This document shows, one piece after another, positions 35,079 through 44,912 of a DNA stretch of 64,000 bases (position 1 is its first letter; every line of letters starts with the position of its first letter). The translations under genes and the position numbers were made by a program. The notes under the pieces are model-generated. The model searched no databases, was not told where the DNA came from, and saw only the letters and a program-made list of their open reading frames with translations. Source of the DNA: JAWKNZ01 sp041391425 (GTDB taxonomy: Bacteria > Bdellovibrionota_B > Oligoflexia > Oligoflexales > JAWKNZ01); the NCBI GenBank assembly GCA_041391425.1, contig JAWKNZ010000006.1, positions 248,001 to 312,000 of the forward strand, given 5' to 3'.

Positions 35079-36065
35079 TTGCTTAATTCAGATGAAAAAC
35101 ATTCTAAAGAAATGCCATCAACGTTTAATAAAATGCTTTTCTATAAGATTGTGGTAGTAGGAACTTGTCTTTTGTTGGTCCTCTTATTAGGATCTTGGTT
35201 TCGTAAACTTCCAAAGGCTAGAATCGGAAGCAATTTATTGGAAGGAACCCTCCAGGGCTCCAGTTTGCATTTTTTTGCATTGGGGGATACTGGAATGGCA
35301 AATGATGCGCAAATGCAGGTTGCTGAAGCCATGGAAAGAGATGTCAGGCTCTCGGAGGTATTGATGGCTTACTTCTGCTTGGGGATACTTTTTATTATAC
35401 AGGTGTTACTTCTAAAGAGGACTCTCAATGGAAGAGTAAGGTTGAAGAACCCTATGGAGGAGAATGTTTAAAAAAAGCTCCTATTTATCCAGTATTAGGA
35501 AACCATGATTATAAGGGAAATGTTGATGCACAAATTCTTTATTCTGGCATGAATAAGAGGTGGCATTTACCGTACCGTTTTTATCGTTTGGATTTTGGAG
35601 CCTTACTGAGGATCGTTGCTTTTGATTCGTCGTTTCCAGATTTTTGTTTGATTGATAACTTATGCGCAGTCGATTTTTAAGGCATTCATTGGACACACCA
35701 ACGCAAAAGTGGAAAATTGTTTTAGCGCATCATCCGTTGAATAGCTCGAGTGTCAAGGGTCATAGCCATTCTGGGGGACTTTTTGGTTTTTGATGAAACC
35801 CTTAGTATGTGATAAAACAGACGTATGGTTGGCTGGGCATGCTCATCACTTGGAGCATCGACGTGATTCTGATTGCTCGGCTGACATTTTTGTTTCTGGT
35901 GGCGGTGGTGCGAATTTATATGATGTCAAACCTAAGACACCAGAGGTCAACTTTGCAGCTTCTAGTCATGGTTTTCTTGAGCTTTCTGTCGTAGAGGAGT
36001 CAATCAACTTCGCATTTATTTCCAGTTTAGGAGAGACTCTTTATTCTACGGAGAGAAAAAGGTGA
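35079..36065 (+). pseudogene. Membrane-anchored metallophosphoesterase, multiply frameshifted
   Basis: A purple-acid-phosphatase-like metallophosphoesterase spread over three frames. TTG 35079 (AGGAG upstream) opens a membrane helix and FALGDTGMAND; a one-base loss near 35338-35345 shifts to CQALGGIDGLLLLGDTFYYTG and LGNHDYKG. A second shift near 35665-35680 leads to WKIVLAHHPLNSS. A third near 35780-35792 leads to VWLAGHAHHLEHR and a Gly-rich tail. The metal-site motifs GDTG, GDTFYY, GNHD, AHHP and GHAHHLEH all survive in order, so loss is recent, but no continuous product can be made. Confidence 0.88.
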
Positions 36066-36137
36066 TGCTTTTCCAGTGCTTATGGGCTGTACTATTTTAT
36101 TAGCGGTATTACTTCACTTTTGAAATTGTTTAAACAC

Positions 36138-36503
36138 TTATACTGAGACTTTACCTAGTCCATGAGCTACTATTTTAGCTACGTTCCCCTCTAGCATAAC
36201 GGCCCGTAGGCCGACAGTTTCAAGGGAGGCTATAAATAGGTTGAACGCTTCCGGCTTAGATAGTGGGCGAGGAGCAAAGATTTGGATAGATTTATTTAAT
36301 CCTGGCTCCATGACAAAGCTTACTTCAGACCATGCAGCTACATGTTCTATGATTATGCTAAGGGGTACAGGGCGCGGAAAATTGAGCTCAATCTTTTCGT
36401 TTTGTGAGTCATTAAAATTAACTGGTGTTTGTTTATGATCAATAGGCTTTACTTCCCGATTAAGGTCCTTGTTGCCAGATTTGTTATTCCTATCATTTTT
36501 CAT
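36138..36503 (-). CDS. Orphan secretin N-domain-like protein
   Basis: About 121 residues. After a polar Asn/Lys-rich lead, residues ~40-115 (IELNFPRPVPLSIIIEHVAAW, SFVMEPGLNKSIQIFAPRPLSK, EAFNLFIASLETVGLRAVML, GNVAKIV) follow the N0/N1 pattern of GspD/PilQ secretins: strand-helix-strand, 'NFxxxPL...ii', 'I...KPLS..EA..lF...L...G'. No secretin barrel or signal peptide is attached, so it may bind a type II/IV system or be a fragment. ATG 36503 is the first good Met; an in-frame TTG at 36527 is possible. Confidence 0.6.
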   Translation of the reverse strand: MKNDRNNKSGNKDLNREVKPIDHKQTPVNFNDSQNEKIELNFPRPVPLSIIIEHVAAWSEVSFVMEPGLNKSIQIFAPRPLSKPEAFNLFIASLETVGLRAVMLEGNVAKIVAHGLGKVSV

Positions 36504-36632
36504 TGAAAAATCATAAACTCCGTCCAAATGTCCGACTACTTTATCGTCTCGACGTGGGCATATATAAAGTAGATAAATATATCTATCTGATAATATTATA
36601 TTAAGATTCTAATAGATGTTTTATAGGCTTAT

Positions 36633-38234
36633 TTAGTATATTCCTGAGTTGAAATCACCTCTCGCCTTCGCTGCGGCCTCTGCTTGCCATGATAATGCTG
36701 TGCTGATATCTATTTCAGATATTTTATTTTTAAGCTGTAGATCTGCTAATGACCTAGCGACTCTTAAGCAACGAATTAGAGACCTCCTACTAAGTGTTTT
36801 AGGTATCATGTGATTTATTAGATGTACAAATTCGCTTTCATTTAACCCTGAGGCAAAAATCATATGTTTTGCTTCTAAATCTCTGTTAAATTGGATTGAA
36901 AGTGATTCATTACGACGTTTTGAAAACTCAAGTGCATTTTGTACGTCGTCAGCCATAAATGAAGTTATTGATTTTTTCAAAGATTTTGTATTTGTGAAAA
37001 CATCGGAGTTCTGTGTCGATGGCTCTTTCATATGAATATGGATATCGATGCGTTCCATAATAGGTCCTGATATTTTTCTTCTATAGCTTAGTATTTTATT
37101 AGTAGGACAGTGGCACTTTTTAACAGTGCTCCCGCACCAGCCACAAGGACAATTGTTAGCAGCAGCTACTAAACATACACGTGCATTCCATGATACTTTA
37201 CTTTTTGCTCTTGAAACATGCACAGAACCATTTTCTAAAGGCTCTCTTAAAGCTTCAATGATATCGCGGCGAAACTCTGGAAATTCGTCTAAAAAGAGTA
37301 TTCCCCCGTGTGCCATTGATAGCTCTCCAGGGATTTTAGGGGTACCTAGGATTGCTGCTGTCGTTGTATTATGATGTGGTGCTCTAAAAGGAGCGCGCCC
37401 AGCTAAGAGTGCTTTGGGAATTTTTTCGTGGCACGAGCTACTTATCATCAAGGCTTCGAGGTGTTCAGATTCTGTCATATTGGGCATGATGCTTGGCAAG
37501 CGTTCTGCAAACATAGATTTTCCAGATCCAGGAGTTCCGGTCAAAAATAAGCTGTGCATGCCAACTGCGGTAATTTTAGCCGCTAGCTCGAGATTTTGGT
37601 CTAATAGCATATCGTCAAAATTTTTTCCAAGTATCTGCGTATTCAATTGGGTACTTTTATCAGCAAGCGCATTTATTTCAGATGAAATGCTTGGAAAATC
37701 TATTTGTTCATAAAGCCATTGGAGTACTTCATTTAGATGATTGAAGCTTTTTATGGAGAATTGCTCCATTCCATTTATTTTAAACTGGGTTAGAGACCTT
37801 ACTTCTGATAGATTTTTATGACAGATTACAATTCCTTGAAATCCATGGTAAACGGCAGCGAGTGTATAAGAGATTATCGATTTTACTGGTTTTAGCTCTC
37901 CTGTTAAACTTAGCTCAGAGATAAACATCCATTTGCTTAAATCGATGTTTGGCATGCTGTCTTTAACAAGACTTGCAAGTGCAATTGCTAGCGCCAAGTC
38001 AAATTGACTACCATCTTTTTTTAGGCTTGCAGGTGCCATGCTAACTACAATCCGTTTTTGTGGAAGCATTAACTCCAGGTTTTCAAGGGCGGTTTTTGCG
38101 CGTTCGATACCATTTTTACAAACTTCAGAAACATTGCCTATGAGTTGCAGTCCAGAAAAACCTCGTGTGAGTTCGCTTTCAATTGAGATTAGCGTTGTGT
38201 CCAAGGCATTTGCTTGGCAAGAATATACTTCCAT
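36633..38234 (-). CDS. comM: ComM/YifB-type Mg-chelatase-like AAA+ ATPase
   Basis: 533 residues, slightly longer than the usual ~500. The start EVYSCQANALDTTLISIESELTRGFSGLQLIG and FDLALAIALA form the N-terminal LonC-like domain. Then come the P-loop LTGTPGSGKSMFAERLPS near residue 238, FRAPHHNTTTAAI, GELSMAHGGILFLDEFPEF (Walker B), an ALREPLENG motif and a Cys cluster NNCPCGWCG near 365. In naturally transformable bacteria ComM is a helicase that extends heteroduplex during recombination; it is also widely conserved elsewhere. The gene appears intact. Confidence 0.93.
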   Translation of the reverse strand: MEVYSCQANALDTTLISIESELTRGFSGLQLIGNVSEVCKNGIERAKTALENLELMLPQKRIVVSMAPASLKKDGSQFDLALAIALASLVKDSMPNIDLSKWMFISELSLTGELKPVKSIISYTLAAVYHGFQGIVICHKNLSEVRSLTQFKINGMEQFSIKSFNHLNEVLQWLYEQIDFPSISSEINALADKSTQLNTQILGKNFDDMLLDQNLELAAKITAVGMHSLFLTGTPGSGKSMFAERLPSIMPNMTESEHLEALMISSSCHEKIPKALLAGRAPFRAPHHNTTTAAILGTPKIPGELSMAHGGILFLDEFPEFRRDIIEALREPLENGSVHVSRAKSKVSWNARVCLVAAANNCPCGWCGSTVKKCHCPTNKILSYRRKISGPIMERIDIHIHMKEPSTQNSDVFTNTKSLKKSITSFMADDVQNALEFSKRRNESLSIQFNRDLEAKHMIFASGLNESEFVHLINHMIPKTLSRRSLIRCLRVARSLADLQLKNKISEIDISTALSWQAEAAAKARGDFNSGIY

Positions 38235-38645
38235 TTAGTGCTTTTCCATTGAGTAGTAGTTGTTGGCTAAATGATTATGGATTTTTTGGTTAACAATGCC
38301 GGTCAAATCTAAGATCCTCTGTGTTTTTGGTTTAATCAGTCTCTATTGATATTTTTATACCGCTTTAACTATATAACGATCTGTTTTTACTTGATTTATT
38401 TCTCTTGCTGGGACTTCGCTGGCATCTTGAGTGCTTTTGAAGTGGGCAAAGCTTATGGAGCATTGATTAGGTAAACTAGGGTTTCTGTTATTATAAATTT
38501 TTTGAAAAGCCCATAGCAGCACGCATGCGTTATGTAACAAAAAGTAAAATTCATCCAGGGACATCTAAAATACGCTGTGCTATGTTAATATTTTAGGATG
38601 CTGTTTAGAAGTTAGATACACTGAAGGATGATAAAAGGTATAGGA

Positions 38646-38679
38646 GTTATGTCTGCATAATGACGGTACTTTTTCTTTG
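38646..38679. repeat. Decayed fragment of family V
   Basis: GTTATGTCTGCATAATGACGGTAC followed by a T-rich CTTT tail matches the hairpin centre and right arm of the elements at 262 and 392 (TTATG-loop-CATAA-CTGCGGTACTTT). Ends are not recognisable. It is in the 514-base gap between comM and argS; the rest of the gap has no gene I can support. Confidence 0.5.
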
Positions 38680-38748
38680 AGCTATGTTTATATTGCGGTT
38701 GTTATATAACTTCTAAGTTATAAAATATTAAAGGTGGATTAAGCCAGT

Positions 38749-40536
38749 ATGAAAGATGTGATGCAGTTAAAGCGAGCGTGTGATCCGGTAAGAGCAGAAA
38801 TTACGGATAGTATTGAAGCTATTTTAACAAGAATGTTAGACGAGCAATATGATGGTTTTAGTATATTCGAATTGCTAGAAAAGCCCCCTGAAGCCACTAT
38901 GGGCGATTATGCTATGCCCTGTTTTCGTCTGGCAAAATTATTGAAACAAAAGCCGCAAGATATTGCTGAAACTATTAAGTTAGAATTAGAAAAAGACCGG
39001 TGTGAATGGATAGACTCGGTGAAGGTAGTCGGTGCTTTTCTTAATATTATTACTAGTAAAAAAGCATTAGCTAGCGAAGTCATTACGAAAGTTATGAATG
39101 GTTCCTTTTTTGAAGTTTTTTCCAAGTCAGCTATTAATGCAAGTATCAATGTTATGATTGAGTATTCGCAACCAAATACTCATAAAGAATTTCATGTGGG
39201 GCATGGAAGAAATGTTTGTTTGGGGGATAGTTTGTGCCGTTTATTTCGTTATAATGGTTATAATGTTTTAGCTGTCAATTATATCGGAGACGAAGGAGCA
39301 CATATTGCAAAATGTTTGTGGCAACTAGATCAACAGAGTGAATCGAAGCCATCTGATATGACTAAAACAGAGTGGTACGGTAAAAACTATGTTGAAGCTA
39401 ATAAGAAACTTGAAAATTCTAGTGAAGACGAAAAGAAAACATATTTGCAAGAAATTTCTTCCGTATTGCGTGCAATTGAAAATAAAGAAGGTAAATATTA
39501 TGAAATTTGGCAAAAGAGCCGCGAGGAGTGTTTGGCAGATTTTCGTTCTACCTATGAATGGCTTGATGTTCATTTTGATCACTATTTTTTTGAGTCGGAG
39601 TTTTCTAACGAATCTCAACGTCTTGTAGATGAGTATTTGGATAAAGGATTCTTTGAAGTATCGGAAGGAGCTGTTGGTAAGGATCTTTCCAGTGAAAAGC
39701 TAGGTTTTTGTATGGTGCGAAAGTCGGATGGAAATATTCCTTATATGACCAGGGATATTGCTTTGGCTCGAAAGAAGTTCGATGAGTTTAATATAGATCG
39801 TTCTATATATGTTGTCGGAAGTGAACAAATTTTTCATTTTAATCAGCTGTTTAAGGTATTGCAAATGATGGGCTTTAAGCAAGCTGATGAGTGTTTCCAT
39901 TTAAGCTATGGAATGGTCGTGCGCCCCGACGGGAAAATGTCATCAAGATTAGGAAATTCTGTAACATTTGGTACGTTGAAGCAACAGATTCTACAAGAGC
40001 TTAGTGAATATCTTGAGCGTTATAAAGATCAATGGAATCCTCAAGAAGTAGAAGAAATAGCCCACCGGCTATCGGTGGGAGCCATCAAATATGGCATGTT
40101 GCAAAGTGATCCCAATAGGGAGATTACGTTTGAGTTAAGTCAATGGCTTAGCTTTGAAGGTAATACTGGACCATATTTGATGTATACTTATGCGCGCATA
40201 AAGTCAATTTTGCGTAAAGCTGAGGATGAAGGGATAGTTTCTGCGGATAAAGAATTTGATCTTTTGAACCATGATCTCGAATTAGAAATTCTTAGATATT
40301 TATACGATTTTAATAACGTATGTATGCAGGCATGTGAAACATACCGTCCTTCTGTCTTGGCCCAATATCTGTTTAATCTGTGTAAGTCATTTAATCGTTA
40401 CTATAGTGAAGTTTCAGTATTGAAGGCTGATACTTTGGATTTGAAAAGAGAGAGGGTAACCCTCTTGCATGCTTTTTCGTTAACATTATATCAAGGTCTT
40501 GCTTTGTTAGGTATTACTCCACCTGAAAAGATGTGA
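38749..40536 (+). CDS. argS: Arginyl-tRNA synthetase
   Basis: 595 residues, normal length. It charges tRNA-Arg in the cytoplasm. Class I signatures: IEYSQPNTHKEFHVGHGRNVCLG (HIGH at HVGHG near residue 148), NYIGDEGAHIAK, the catalytic DGNIPYMTRDIALARKKF and the VRPDGKMSSRLGNSV region carrying the KMSKS counterpart, with a C-terminal DALR-type anticodon domain (YTYARIKSILRKA ... FNRYYSEVSVL). AAAGG precedes the ATG. No damage seen. Confidence 0.97.
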   Translation: MKDVMQLKRACDPVRAEITDSIEAILTRMLDEQYDGFSIFELLEKPPEATMGDYAMPCFRLAKLLKQKPQDIAETIKLELEKDRCEWIDSVKVVGAFLNIITSKKALASEVITKVMNGSFFEVFSKSAINASINVMIEYSQPNTHKEFHVGHGRNVCLGDSLCRLFRYNGYNVLAVNYIGDEGAHIAKCLWQLDQQSESKPSDMTKTEWYGKNYVEANKKLENSSEDEKKTYLQEISSVLRAIENKEGKYYEIWQKSREECLADFRSTYEWLDVHFDHYFFESEFSNESQRLVDEYLDKGFFEVSEGAVGKDLSSEKLGFCMVRKSDGNIPYMTRDIALARKKFDEFNIDRSIYVVGSEQIFHFNQLFKVLQMMGFKQADECFHLSYGMVVRPDGKMSSRLGNSVTFGTLKQQILQELSEYLERYKDQWNPQEVEEIAHRLSVGAIKYGMLQSDPNREITFELSQWLSFEGNTGPYLMYTYARIKSILRKAEDEGIVSADKEFDLLNHDLELEILRYLYDFNNVCMQACETYRPSVLAQYLFNLCKSFNRYYSEVSVLKADTLDLKRERVTLLHAFSLTLYQGLALLGITPPEKM

Positions 40537-40611
40537 TTGTGTTTTTATGGATACTCTAACTGCTTTATGGACTAGAGTTTAGGGAGGGTGAAAAATGAGG
40601 TTTATGAAATC

Positions 40612-40776
40612 GTAACTATTTAGCGCATTTTTCATCTGATCGATTCAAAACCTTGACTGCCAGTCATCCTGAGTGAAGCGAGGGATCTATTTCGCAATTT
40701 CGAGATCCTTCGCTTCACTCAGGATGACGATGTATCAAGCGACATATTGAAGGGAAAAGATACGCTGAATAGTTAC
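40612..40776. repeat. Palindromic element, family III, copy 4
   Basis: 165 bp, the inverted counterpart of the copy at 14191: GTAACTATTTAGCGCAT at left (three changes) and ATACGCTGAATAGTTAC at right, with the same nested GTCATCCTGAGTGAAGCGA palindrome. It lies in the 363-base gap after argS. Confidence 0.88.
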
Positions 40777-40899
40777 ATGAAATCTTCATTTATTCTTACG
40801 GTGTTCATCTTATCTTTCATTGGAGTATGTTTTTATACTAGTGCTTGCTATCAGTTTATGTAAATTACAATTCTGATTTGATTTATCTTATATTGATGT

Positions 40900-41595
40900 T
40901 TATGCTCTGATTTCACATTGATTAGCCAGAACATTTAGATTTATAAACTTTCCATTAGTTTCATTTATAATTTGTTTTAATTGATTCATTGATTCTAACT
41001 CTCCTTGAGCAGTTGGCTCTGCTCCAATCCATATGGTGGATATTGTTATACTTTGGCGGAGGGCTGTTGCAGTGACAAGTTTAGCCCTTCGATTAGAGAG
41101 AGAATCTGTGTTTTTTATAACAAGAACAATATTAGTATGGTTTTGTACATGAGGTAAATACCTTAGTTCGTCCAGATTGAATCCTAGTATTGTAATACTT
41201 TTGTGTTCTAGCGTTGCTCCTAATACTTTCGTTAATGAAAGGTAACTTTCTTGATCATTATTATTGGAAATTAAACTGATATTTAAGTATTCGCTTTGAT
41301 TTCCCTGTCTAAGCTTGTCAATAATTATAGTTGCGATCTGATTTGCTTTGTTGAAGTTTAGTTGTCTATTTTGGGAAGTTGTATGGTAATTAGCTAGGGC
41401 TTGAGATAGTTTTTCACAAAACCTTAGTTCAGTAGATTCATTGTTTTTTATACTTTGATCTGTGCTTATGCTTATCTCAGATTTTTTATTTAGATCTGAT
41501 GCTTTTGCGGTATAAAGGTTAGAATCTATTAATATTGGAATGATTAAGATAAAAGATGCCTCGATAATTTTTTTTACAATAGTTTTAAGTCGCAT
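40900..41595 (-). CDS. Exported protein with vWA-like C-terminal half
   Basis: 231 residues. A hydrophobic N-terminal segment (ASFILIIPILIDSNLYTAKAS) is a signal peptide or anchor. The C-terminal part, NIVLVIKNTDSLSNRRAKLVTAT followed by ITISTIWIGAEPTAQ and LKQIINETNGKFINL, reads like the second half of a von Willebrand factor A domain (strand, helix, 'v.tIgiG', 'la..TgG.f..l'). The N-terminal DxSxS metal motif is not apparent, so it may be a degenerate vWA. Function unknown. Confidence 0.55.
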   Translation of the reverse strand: MRLKTIVKKIIEASFILIIPILIDSNLYTAKASDLNKKSEISISTDQSIKNNESTELRFCEKLSQALANYHTTSQNRQLNFNKANQIATIIIDKLRQGNQSEYLNISLISNNNDQESYLSLTKVLGATLEHKSITILGFNLDELRYLPHVQNHTNIVLVIKNTDSLSNRRAKLVTATALRQSITISTIWIGAEPTAQGELESMNQLKQIINETNGKFINLNVLANQCEIRA

Positions 41596-41814
41596 TTTGA
41601 TTTTCTCAACTAGTTTGTTATTTAATTCTTTTATGCAATTGAATACTCAAAGTATAAGAGCTTGTAGAGCCAGAGCCTGCTAATCTCCTAGACTCTCTAT
41701 GTTTAATTGAAGCAAATAATTTGCCATTTTTAGGATGGGGTCTTTGTTAGGAACCTTTTGTTATCACAGTATAAAATGGATTACAGGCCGTTGTGAAGGT
41801 TGTGAAGAAAATTG

Positions 41815-41839
41815 AAATTGTCAAATCTTTTGACAATTT
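41815..41839 (-). terminator. Hairpin after the REC-PilZ locus, possible terminator
   Basis: AAATTGTCAAA and TTTGACAATTT form an 11-pair stem with a 3-base loop, 65 bases past the minus-strand stop at 41904. Only a short T-rich stretch follows, so termination is plausible but not certain. The 308-base gap holds nothing else I can name. Confidence 0.45.
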
Positions 41840-41903
41840 AATGCCTCTTGATCATATTTTTTGTAACCGTAACTGGTAAGAATAATTTGGAATGATATAT
41901 TTC

Positions 41904-43290
41904 TTATTCATTGGGTTTTTGTTTAGCTATTTTGAGAGCTTCGCTAAGTTTTTGCCAATATTTTTCTTTATTAGTATTCGTGGCATAGTCTGCTTCGAAG
42001 GCAATTTGCCACGAGTTTTCTTTTTGCAATAAAGCCGTGCATTTGGCATTTAGGTTTCCTGACCAAAGATTTTCAAGGAAGGAATGCTCGATAGAAAACC
42101 GGCTGCAAGGTTCGAGCGGAAAGGACAACTCTAGCATACCCCCTGTCTCATCTAATCCAATAATTTTTGCTGGGCTTTTTAGCTGCACTATTGTGGGTGA
42201 GTGTGTTTGAATAGATTTTCTTATTTCGATTTCTTTTTCTCGAGTTGTTTCAAGTGTCTCAATAAACTCTCCTAAACTGAATGGATTATTTAAATAGTGG
42301 ATATAGTCTGGCATTGGATTTGTTTTAATTGTTGGACGCTTTATGAATAAGTGAGGTCTATGTATATCCTGGAATTTTAGTAAAAATTGAGCCCATTCAG
42401 CTAGTGTTTGCTCATTTTCTGACACATGTGAATAGATTGCACATATATTTTCATCATCATGCTGATACATTGTAATAGCTTGGCTTCTTGTAGAAGCAAA
42501 TTGAAGTTGGAAATGGTAGCCTTCCAGTATTGGTAGAAATTCTTCATAAATAATTTTATTAGGATGAAAGAATATTATTTTTTCTATAGGAGTCTACTGT
42601 ATATCTGGGGATATCAGCAAGCTGTTCTACCCATTGTCTTGATTGTCCAGAAATTCTGTTTAAAGGAAATAGATTTATGTATTTACTTTCGGACTTAAAA
42701 CTTACTGGATTTTTCAAGATTAAATCATTAATTTTGTTGTCATGATAATAGCATTTAAAAATCGTGTCTAACTCTAGTCGTATATCACTTTTGCATATTA
42801 AAAAATTATTTTGTTTTCCATAAATTTCTGCATCGAATAAAATAGCAGGGTTTTCACTATTAAATGAACCTTCTGTTTTTATAAAAAAAGGCGAAAAACC
42901 AGAGTAGCTAGAAGCTACTTGTTGTATTTTTGTAAAAAGCGCTTTCGGTTCAGGAGTACCAAGAAAAAATCCTGCAAATTTTCTTTTACCTATTGCATTA
43001 ATTTCACTTGGTGATTTTTTGAGAATACTTACTATAATAGGGATGCGTTTCAAAATAGGGTCTTTTTGCAGATGATCATAAAGCTCACCTACAGTTGCAT
43101 CTGTTAGAATTGCTTCGGAAATAATGATGTGAGGTAGTTCTTGTTCGATGTTTTTTATGGCATCATAAAATGAAAGAGAGAGGACTACATTGTATCCTTG
43201 TGCTTTTAACTGAGCTTGCTTTGCAATAGCTCTTTCCATTTTTTCTACCACAAGGATGATTGTGTGTGTTGTTATGCTTTTTGCTGTCAA
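41904..43290 (-). pseudogene. Tandem pseudo-receiver/PilZ-like protein split at an A6 run
   Basis: The first part (TTG 43290 with AGGA 8 bases ahead, stop TAA 42559-42561) has a receiver-like domain, ILVVEKMERAIAKQAQL...IIISEAIL, then a PilZ-like beta region. The second part starts out of frame: KIIFFHPNKIIYEEFLPILEG, another receiver-like start, continues without a good start codon into MYQHDDENICA and a second PilZ-like region. Removing one A from the six-A run at 42578-42583 joins both into about 455 residues. Both receivers lack the usual phosphoacceptor Asp. It is either a frameshift mutant or expressed by polymerase slippage; I cannot decide. Confidence 0.7.
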
Positions 43291-43334
43291 TTAAATTATC
43301 CTAAATGTTATTTAATGCTTTATTTTGTAATGAG

Positions 43335-44534
43335 CTACGTTGATTCATTACTTTTTGTAAGTAAACTTTTGAGATTATTTTTCAACTTTGTTAGTTTCTC
43401 GAAAGTTGATCCGAATTCTGTTTCGCAACGTTCGGTATATTGCAATGCCATTTCATATTGTTTGAGCCTTCGGCATGCGAGTGCCGAATTGAGGCTGATC
43501 TTGTATTTGAGCTCTGGACGGACGATCTTGTGTGCTCTTTTGTATAACTCTATTGCCGCTTTTCCTTTGCCTGATTTTGATAGTGCGATGCCAAATTCAT
43601 TTAGTTTCGCAGCAAAAAATGGGCTTGCTTCGTCTATCTTGCTTAATGTTTTCAGAGCTTCTTCAATATTTTCTGATTTTAATTGTTCTTGTGCTTCGAT
43701 TTCTAGCAAGCGTGAATGGTTTGGTTGTAATTTCTTTGCTTCAAAATAAATTTGTTTTGCTTTGCTCATTTCTCCCATTTCTAAATAAGCGGAGGATAGG
43801 TCGGCTTTGCGTGTCACATCAAATGGATTTGTTTTTTCTAAAATCGTTAAATAATCTACTGCTTTATCCAGTGAGTTCATCAATAAGAGATTTTCTGCAA
43901 GTCCCGTTAAAGCAGGTCGAAAAAGCGTATTTAAGGTCGAGGATTTTTCATAATAACAAATTGCGGCTCGGTATTGCCCTAAAGCCTCTTTAGCACGAGC
44001 ATAGGCAAATGCAGCGAGGTAATCAGTGAGAGCATCGTCTGTTAGTGTATCACTTAGTTCTACTATCTTTTCTTGATTTCCTATGCGAATTGTTTTCATT
44101 AATTGCAGGCAACGATGTTCAATTGAGTTAGGATCGATTACTTTCCCTTTTCCATGAGTGCAAAGGTTATTTAGATGTGTGTACCAGCTTTCTAAAGGTG
44201 CAATTTGTTCGATTCCAAATTCGAAAATCGTTGTGAGAAATTTTGCGCTTGGATTTGAATTCACGATAAGCTGAAGGTCAGGCAGACATGCTACCTTATC
44301 TTTGAAATCTTTTAGAATAGTTGTGAGTGATGTGCATACAGATTCGGCTATAAGCACTAGGCATGCTGGAGATGCACTCTCAATAATAAGTGAAGCTTCT
44401 TCTTGACTTGTGGTGACATAGTAGTTGCAAGGTAGGTTCATAGCTCCTAAGTTTTCGGATATTTTTGTGGACTCTACTTTTTGTGAAAGATTTACAATAA
44501 GTAAGCTCCAATTGGACTCAGCGGAGTCTTTCAT
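43335..44534 (-). CDS. Pseudo-receiver plus TPR protein
   Basis: About 399 residues from ATG 44534 (AGGT upstream; the earlier ATG would add 32 unlikely residues). Residues 1-115 keep receiver-like alternation (WSLLIVNLSQKV, SPACLVLIAESV, LQLIVNSNPSA) without the acidic pocket or phospho-Asp. From about 170 to 390 there are roughly six tetratricopeptide repeats (for example AYARAKEALGQYRAAICYYEK, SAYLEMGEMSKAKQIYFEAKK). It is a protein-interaction scaffold. Upstream of the split REC-PilZ gene in the same direction with a 44-base gap, so probably one transcript. Confidence 0.75.
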   Translation of the reverse strand: MKDSAESNWSLLIVNLSQKVESTKISENLGAMNLPCNYYVTTSQEEASLIIESASPACLVLIAESVCTSLTTILKDFKDKVACLPDLQLIVNSNPSAKFLTTIFEFGIEQIAPLESWYTHLNNLCTHGKGKVIDPNSIEHRCLQLMKTIRIGNQEKIVELSDTLTDDALTDYLAAFAYARAKEALGQYRAAICYYEKSSTLNTLFRPALTGLAENLLLMNSLDKAVDYLTILEKTNPFDVTRKADLSSAYLEMGEMSKAKQIYFEAKKLQPNHSRLLEIEAQEQLKSENIEEALKTLSKIDEASPFFAAKLNEFGIALSKSGKGKAAIELYKRAHKIVRPELKYKISLNSALACRRLKQYEMALQYTERCETEFGSTFEKLTKLKNNLKSLLTKSNEST

Positions 44535-44912
44535 AACTAGCTGACCTTTTAGAGATAAAATAATTGTCGTTGTTATAATATAGCTTTTGGCGATGTATCG
44601 GAGGCTTAGCTCAAGTCCTTGAGTTATCACTGTGTTAGCGGTTATTTAGTGTGAAGGATCTTGGACTGCTTAAAAAGTTATCGCGGTTATATATGCATAA
44701 TAAGGATGTTTTTTTGCCAAAAACCATAATAGGGCTTTTTATGTTAAGTGGCTTTTTTTGAGTATGTGCTTTCTTAATGGGTTTTTCTCTTCGAAATATT
44801 AGAGTATAGTTCCCCTTTCAGATCAACTTTTTAAGTTTGCAAGAATTTTTAAGAAGATTTGAAATCAAGGGGTAACAGATTTTGAGCATTTAGCCATAGG
44901 AGTGAATTTATA
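44535..44912. other. Intergenic region between divergent TPR and aldolase genes
   Basis: 378 bases with no ORF, repeat or RNA structure that I can support. AGGAG before the aldolase ATG is the only clear signal. Confidence 0.5.

Noticed and set aside
38355..38564. 69-residue minus-strand ORF after comM
   Set aside because: No ribosome-binding site and no recognisable family; it may be real but I cannot support it.
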